DNA of 59,741 nucleotides, taken from IMG/VR virus record IMGVR_UViG_3300030101_004148, positions 45,544 through 105,284 of that record; one strand, given 5' to 3'. A program made the translations under genes and the position numbers. Source of the stretch: a virus. Below the pieces are notes generated by a model. That model saw only the letters and a program-made list of their open reading frames with translations, was not told the DNA's origin and ran no database searches. Below, piece by piece: positions 57,698-59,741 of the stretch (its first letter is position 1; each line of letters starts with the position of its first letter).

Positions 57698-59741
57698 TTA
57701 GGTTATGGTTGTGTCTACATTATTTGTAAAGCCAGCGGTTATATTCATTTGTAAGTATTCTATTCTTACGTACCAGTCCATAGTGGCATTGTTCACATCT
57801 TGAGCAGTCTTAAATCTTATTTGTCTATTGTCCAGTAACCATCTTGTTACAGGGTTTTCAGTCAGCGAAGGAAGTGGTACAGGTCTACCCCAAAACCATG
57901 TTCCAGATGCCTTGCAGACACCAGACGCTATGTTGGCTATTCTATTTAAACTTCCACAACTGTTAATTTGGTCACACATATAAAATGAAGCTCCTACCGC
58001 AGTATTACTTGACGGCCAACCAGTTCCCGCACTCCCTGCGCTTCTGTATATAAATATACTTTGAGGCCAAATTATATTACCAGTACCAGGGCCAGGAACT
58101 ATGACTACACCATTATCAGAATTGTAAGTATTAAGAGCAGAAGCAGATATTTTTATAGTAATTATTCTTCGGTCTTGCACTATCTTACCACCAGTGCCAA
58201 AAGCCGCAGTGTATTTTGGTTGGTTTTCCGAACTTGTTAATCCAAAATAATTACCACCAGTGCCATAATCACCCATTTTAACAAACTGCCCACCAGAACC
58301 ACCTTGTACAAATAGATTTTGCTCAGATGTATCTCCAACATTTAATTGATTTCTAACTCGTATTGTGCCATTAACGTCAAAAGCAGAACCAGGGCTTTGT
58401 GTTCTAAATCCAACTTTTCTGTTGGCTTGGTCAATGTATAAAGTAGATGTTGATGCTCCGTCTGGCCCAATAGTTGTTTCACCGTTATCTCTTATTTTAA
58501 ATCTTTCATTGGAGCCGTTAGTTTGAATTTTGAATGACGCTGCATCTTGAGTTGTTATAGCAAAATTACTTGTTCCTCTATGAATAATCTCTGAAGACGC
58601 ATTAGCCCCACTATTACCCCTAATAATTCTTAATCCATAATCTGTATAAGTAGCATCACCTATAAAATCGATGTAAGCAAAACCATTGTTTGTTCTTCCT
58701 TTACCCAACTCAATAGTATATTCACTCGCATTATCTGAACCTCCTAATGTTAATGAATTACCATTCCATAAAAAGTCAGCTTCAGAAGTTATACTCGAAG
58801 ATCCATTCCAAAAGGCAACCCTGCCTGATGAACCGCTACCAGTGACTGTACCTCCACTACTTGGAGAACTATTTGTGATTGTAAAGTTTGGATAAGTTCC
58901 TGAAATTGTAATACCCGTGCCGCCTGTCAAAGCAACTGTTTGGTCTGGAGCAGTGTTTGTAATTGTTAATTTTGCTCCTGAACTCGCGGTACAATCAATA
59001 CCAGTGCTTCCGATGAAATCAACTGTAGCTCCATCACCAATACTGACAACACTACCTGATGTATCGCCATCTAATTTCCATCCTGAATAATCACTTGTTC
59101 CTGCGCCAATATCACTACGCACTTGAGAAGCAGTTCTTGTTTTGATTACTCCACTGGAATTTACTAAAAACGATGATGCAGCAGAACCTTCAGCGTTAAG
59201 TGTCGTTAGTTTGGTTCCTGAAGAGCTAAAGTTAACTCTTTCGCTACCTCCAGTAGAAATTTCTAAATTGTCCGCAGCAGAACTAAATATACCAGTATTG
59301 GTATCTCCAGCTCCAGTTCCACTTCTTTTTCCAAAGTTTAGACCTGGTTTAGATGAAGTTCCTGGTGTAATTTGAAGATTTGATGAGTTTGAGGTTGCAC
59401 TACCTTCAAACTCAGCTATTGAAACACTACCATCATTTTGTACGGTGAGGGGGGTGCTTGTGGAATTTTTAATAAATGTACCAGTGCCCGATTCAAATAT
59501 TCTTGAATCAGTTAAAGAAGTCGAGCCATTAAATTTTGCAAGTCTTCCTGAAGTTCCTGAACCAGTAACTGTTCCTTGTGGAACACCTGAAACTTGAGTA
59601 TCTACATAACTTTTACTTGCGGCATCAGTACCTGCTGTTACTGTATCTATACCTTGTATACGGCCTGTACCACTTAGTGTTATATCACCACCAGTAACTG
59701 TTAAATCACTTGCTATAGTTGCATTACCAGCTTCATTAACT
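57698..59741 (-). CDS. Fibre-like structural protein, C-terminal 680 aa, runs off the right edge
   Basis: The minus strand is open from 59741 down to the stop at 57698, giving 680 residues without a start, so the gene begins outside the window. Gly/Ser/Thr/Asn-rich repeats dominate (GTVTGSGTSGRLAKFNGSTS, GRVAFWNGSSSITSEADFLW) and there is a DYSGWKLDGDTSG module like those at the left edge. The C-terminal part (RIIRGNSGANASSEII, WYVRIEYLQMNITAGFTNN) has no chaperone peptidase signature. Likely a trimeric tail fibre. Whether the left-edge gene is the same gene is discussed in the findings. Confidence 0.75.
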   Translation of the reverse strand, partial: VNEAGNATIASDLTVTGGDITLSGTGRIQGIDTVTAGTDAASKSYVDTQVSGVPQGTVTGSGTSGRLAKFNGSTSLTDSRIFESGTGTFIKNSTSTPLTVQNDGSVSIAEFEGSATSNSSNLQITPGTSSKPGLNFGKRSGTGAGDTNTGIFSSAADNLEISTGGSERVNFSSSGTKLTTLNAEGSAASSFLVNSSGVIKTRTASQVRSDIGAGTSDYSGWKLDGDTSGSVVSIGDGATVDFIGSTGIDCTASSGAKLTITNTAPDQTVALTGGTGITISGTYPNFTITNSSPSSGGTVTGSGSSGRVAFWNGSSSITSEADFLWNGNSLTLGGSDNASEYTIELGKGRTNNGFAYIDFIGDATYTDYGLRIIRGNSGANASSEIIHRGTSNFAITTQDAASFKIQTNGSNERFKIRDNGETTIGPDGASTSTLYIDQANRKVGFRTQSPGSAFDVNGTIRVRNQLNVGDTSEQNLFVQGGSGGQFVKMGDYGTGGNYFGLTSSENQPKYTAAFGTGGKIVQDRRIITIKISASALNTYNSDNGVVIVPGPGTGNIIWPQSIFIYRSAGSAGTGWPSSNTAVGASFYMCDQINSCGSLNRIANIASGVCKASGTWFWGRPVPLPSLTENPVTRWLLDNRQIRFKTAQDVNNATMDWYVRIEYLQMNITAGFTNNVDTTIT

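Noticed and set aside
1-59741. tRNA genes
   Set aside because: No intergenic gap shows a cloverleaf or a GTTCRANNC T-loop; such strings inside genes are coding.
1-59741. CRISPR array
   Set aside because: No regularly spaced repeat of 20-40 bp was seen; repeats found are within structural proteins or short motifs.
1-59741. Lysogeny genes (integrase, CI-like repressor, attachment site)
   Set aside because: No tyrosine or serine recombinase motif and no tRNA-linked repeat; the phage appears lytic on what is visible.

Overview
The window reads as a large part of one AT-rich, tailed-phage genome with short-tailed (podovirus-like) morphogenesis genes, most likely infecting a marine Bacteroidetes (Flavobacteriia-like) host. 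The host inference rests on three things visible in the sequence. The -7 promoter motif TAnnTTTG (mostly TATCTTTG or TATATTTG) lies in most of the few real gaps upstream of minus-strand genes. There is almost no Shine-Dalgarno sequence, and starts are preceded by A/T-rich leaders. Secreted proteins carry signal peptides ending in NA|Q or SA|Q. No tRNA, integrase, RNA polymerase, DNA polymerase or CRISPR array was seen.

Layout. From 59741 down to 25471 the minus strand carries virion assembly genes, in transcription order: a long fibre-like gene that runs off the right edge, small conserved proteins, a 2OG-Fe(II) oxygenase, a terminase-associated protein, the large terminase, portal, a PAP2-type phosphatase, scaffold, major capsid protein with a terminator behind it, two small head genes with another terminator and promoter, two connector/ring-like proteins, a 1594-aa tail tube/stabilisation protein, tail-tip proteins, a GNAT-like protein, then three internal (ejection) proteins of 253, 717 and 2718 aa. 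The 2718-aa protein is a polyvalent protein with a winged helix and a beta-class DNA methyltransferase in its middle. TerL, portal and MCP sizes and motifs recall crAss-like and related Bacteroidetes podoviruses, but no crAss-like RNA polymerase is present here.

From 13089 to 25577 the plus strand carries the early region: many small unknown genes, then two DnaA-domain-IV-like proteins flanking a recombination and replication set (DUF1071-type annealing protein, RecE-like nuclease, DUF736 protein with an SSB-like DDLPF tip, AEP primase-SF3 helicase, SF2 helicase, VRR-NUC nuclease). The phage probably borrows the host polymerase. The gap 12636-13088 separates the two transcription directions and holds repeats that could be an origin or control region.

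From 12635 down to 1 the minus strand carries a small unknown gene, groEL, a 52-aa gene and groES (reverse of the usual order), a dense cluster of very basic Lys/Met/Arg-rich small proteins, and a four-gene, tightly coupled envelope module (membrane-anchored coiled coil, secreted thioredoxin-like protein without CxxC, predicted outer-membrane barrel, peptidoglycan amidase). It continues with a zinc-metallopeptidase-like protein, a 3TM-type holin and fibre genes that run off the left edge. One plus-strand DNA-binding-like gene (9641-10063) sits alone within this block.

The most promising items are the envelope module, the methyltransferase-bearing ejection protein, the Lys/Met-rich protein cluster with a shared peptide tag, and the pair of DnaA-domain-IV-like proteins without an AAA+ domain.
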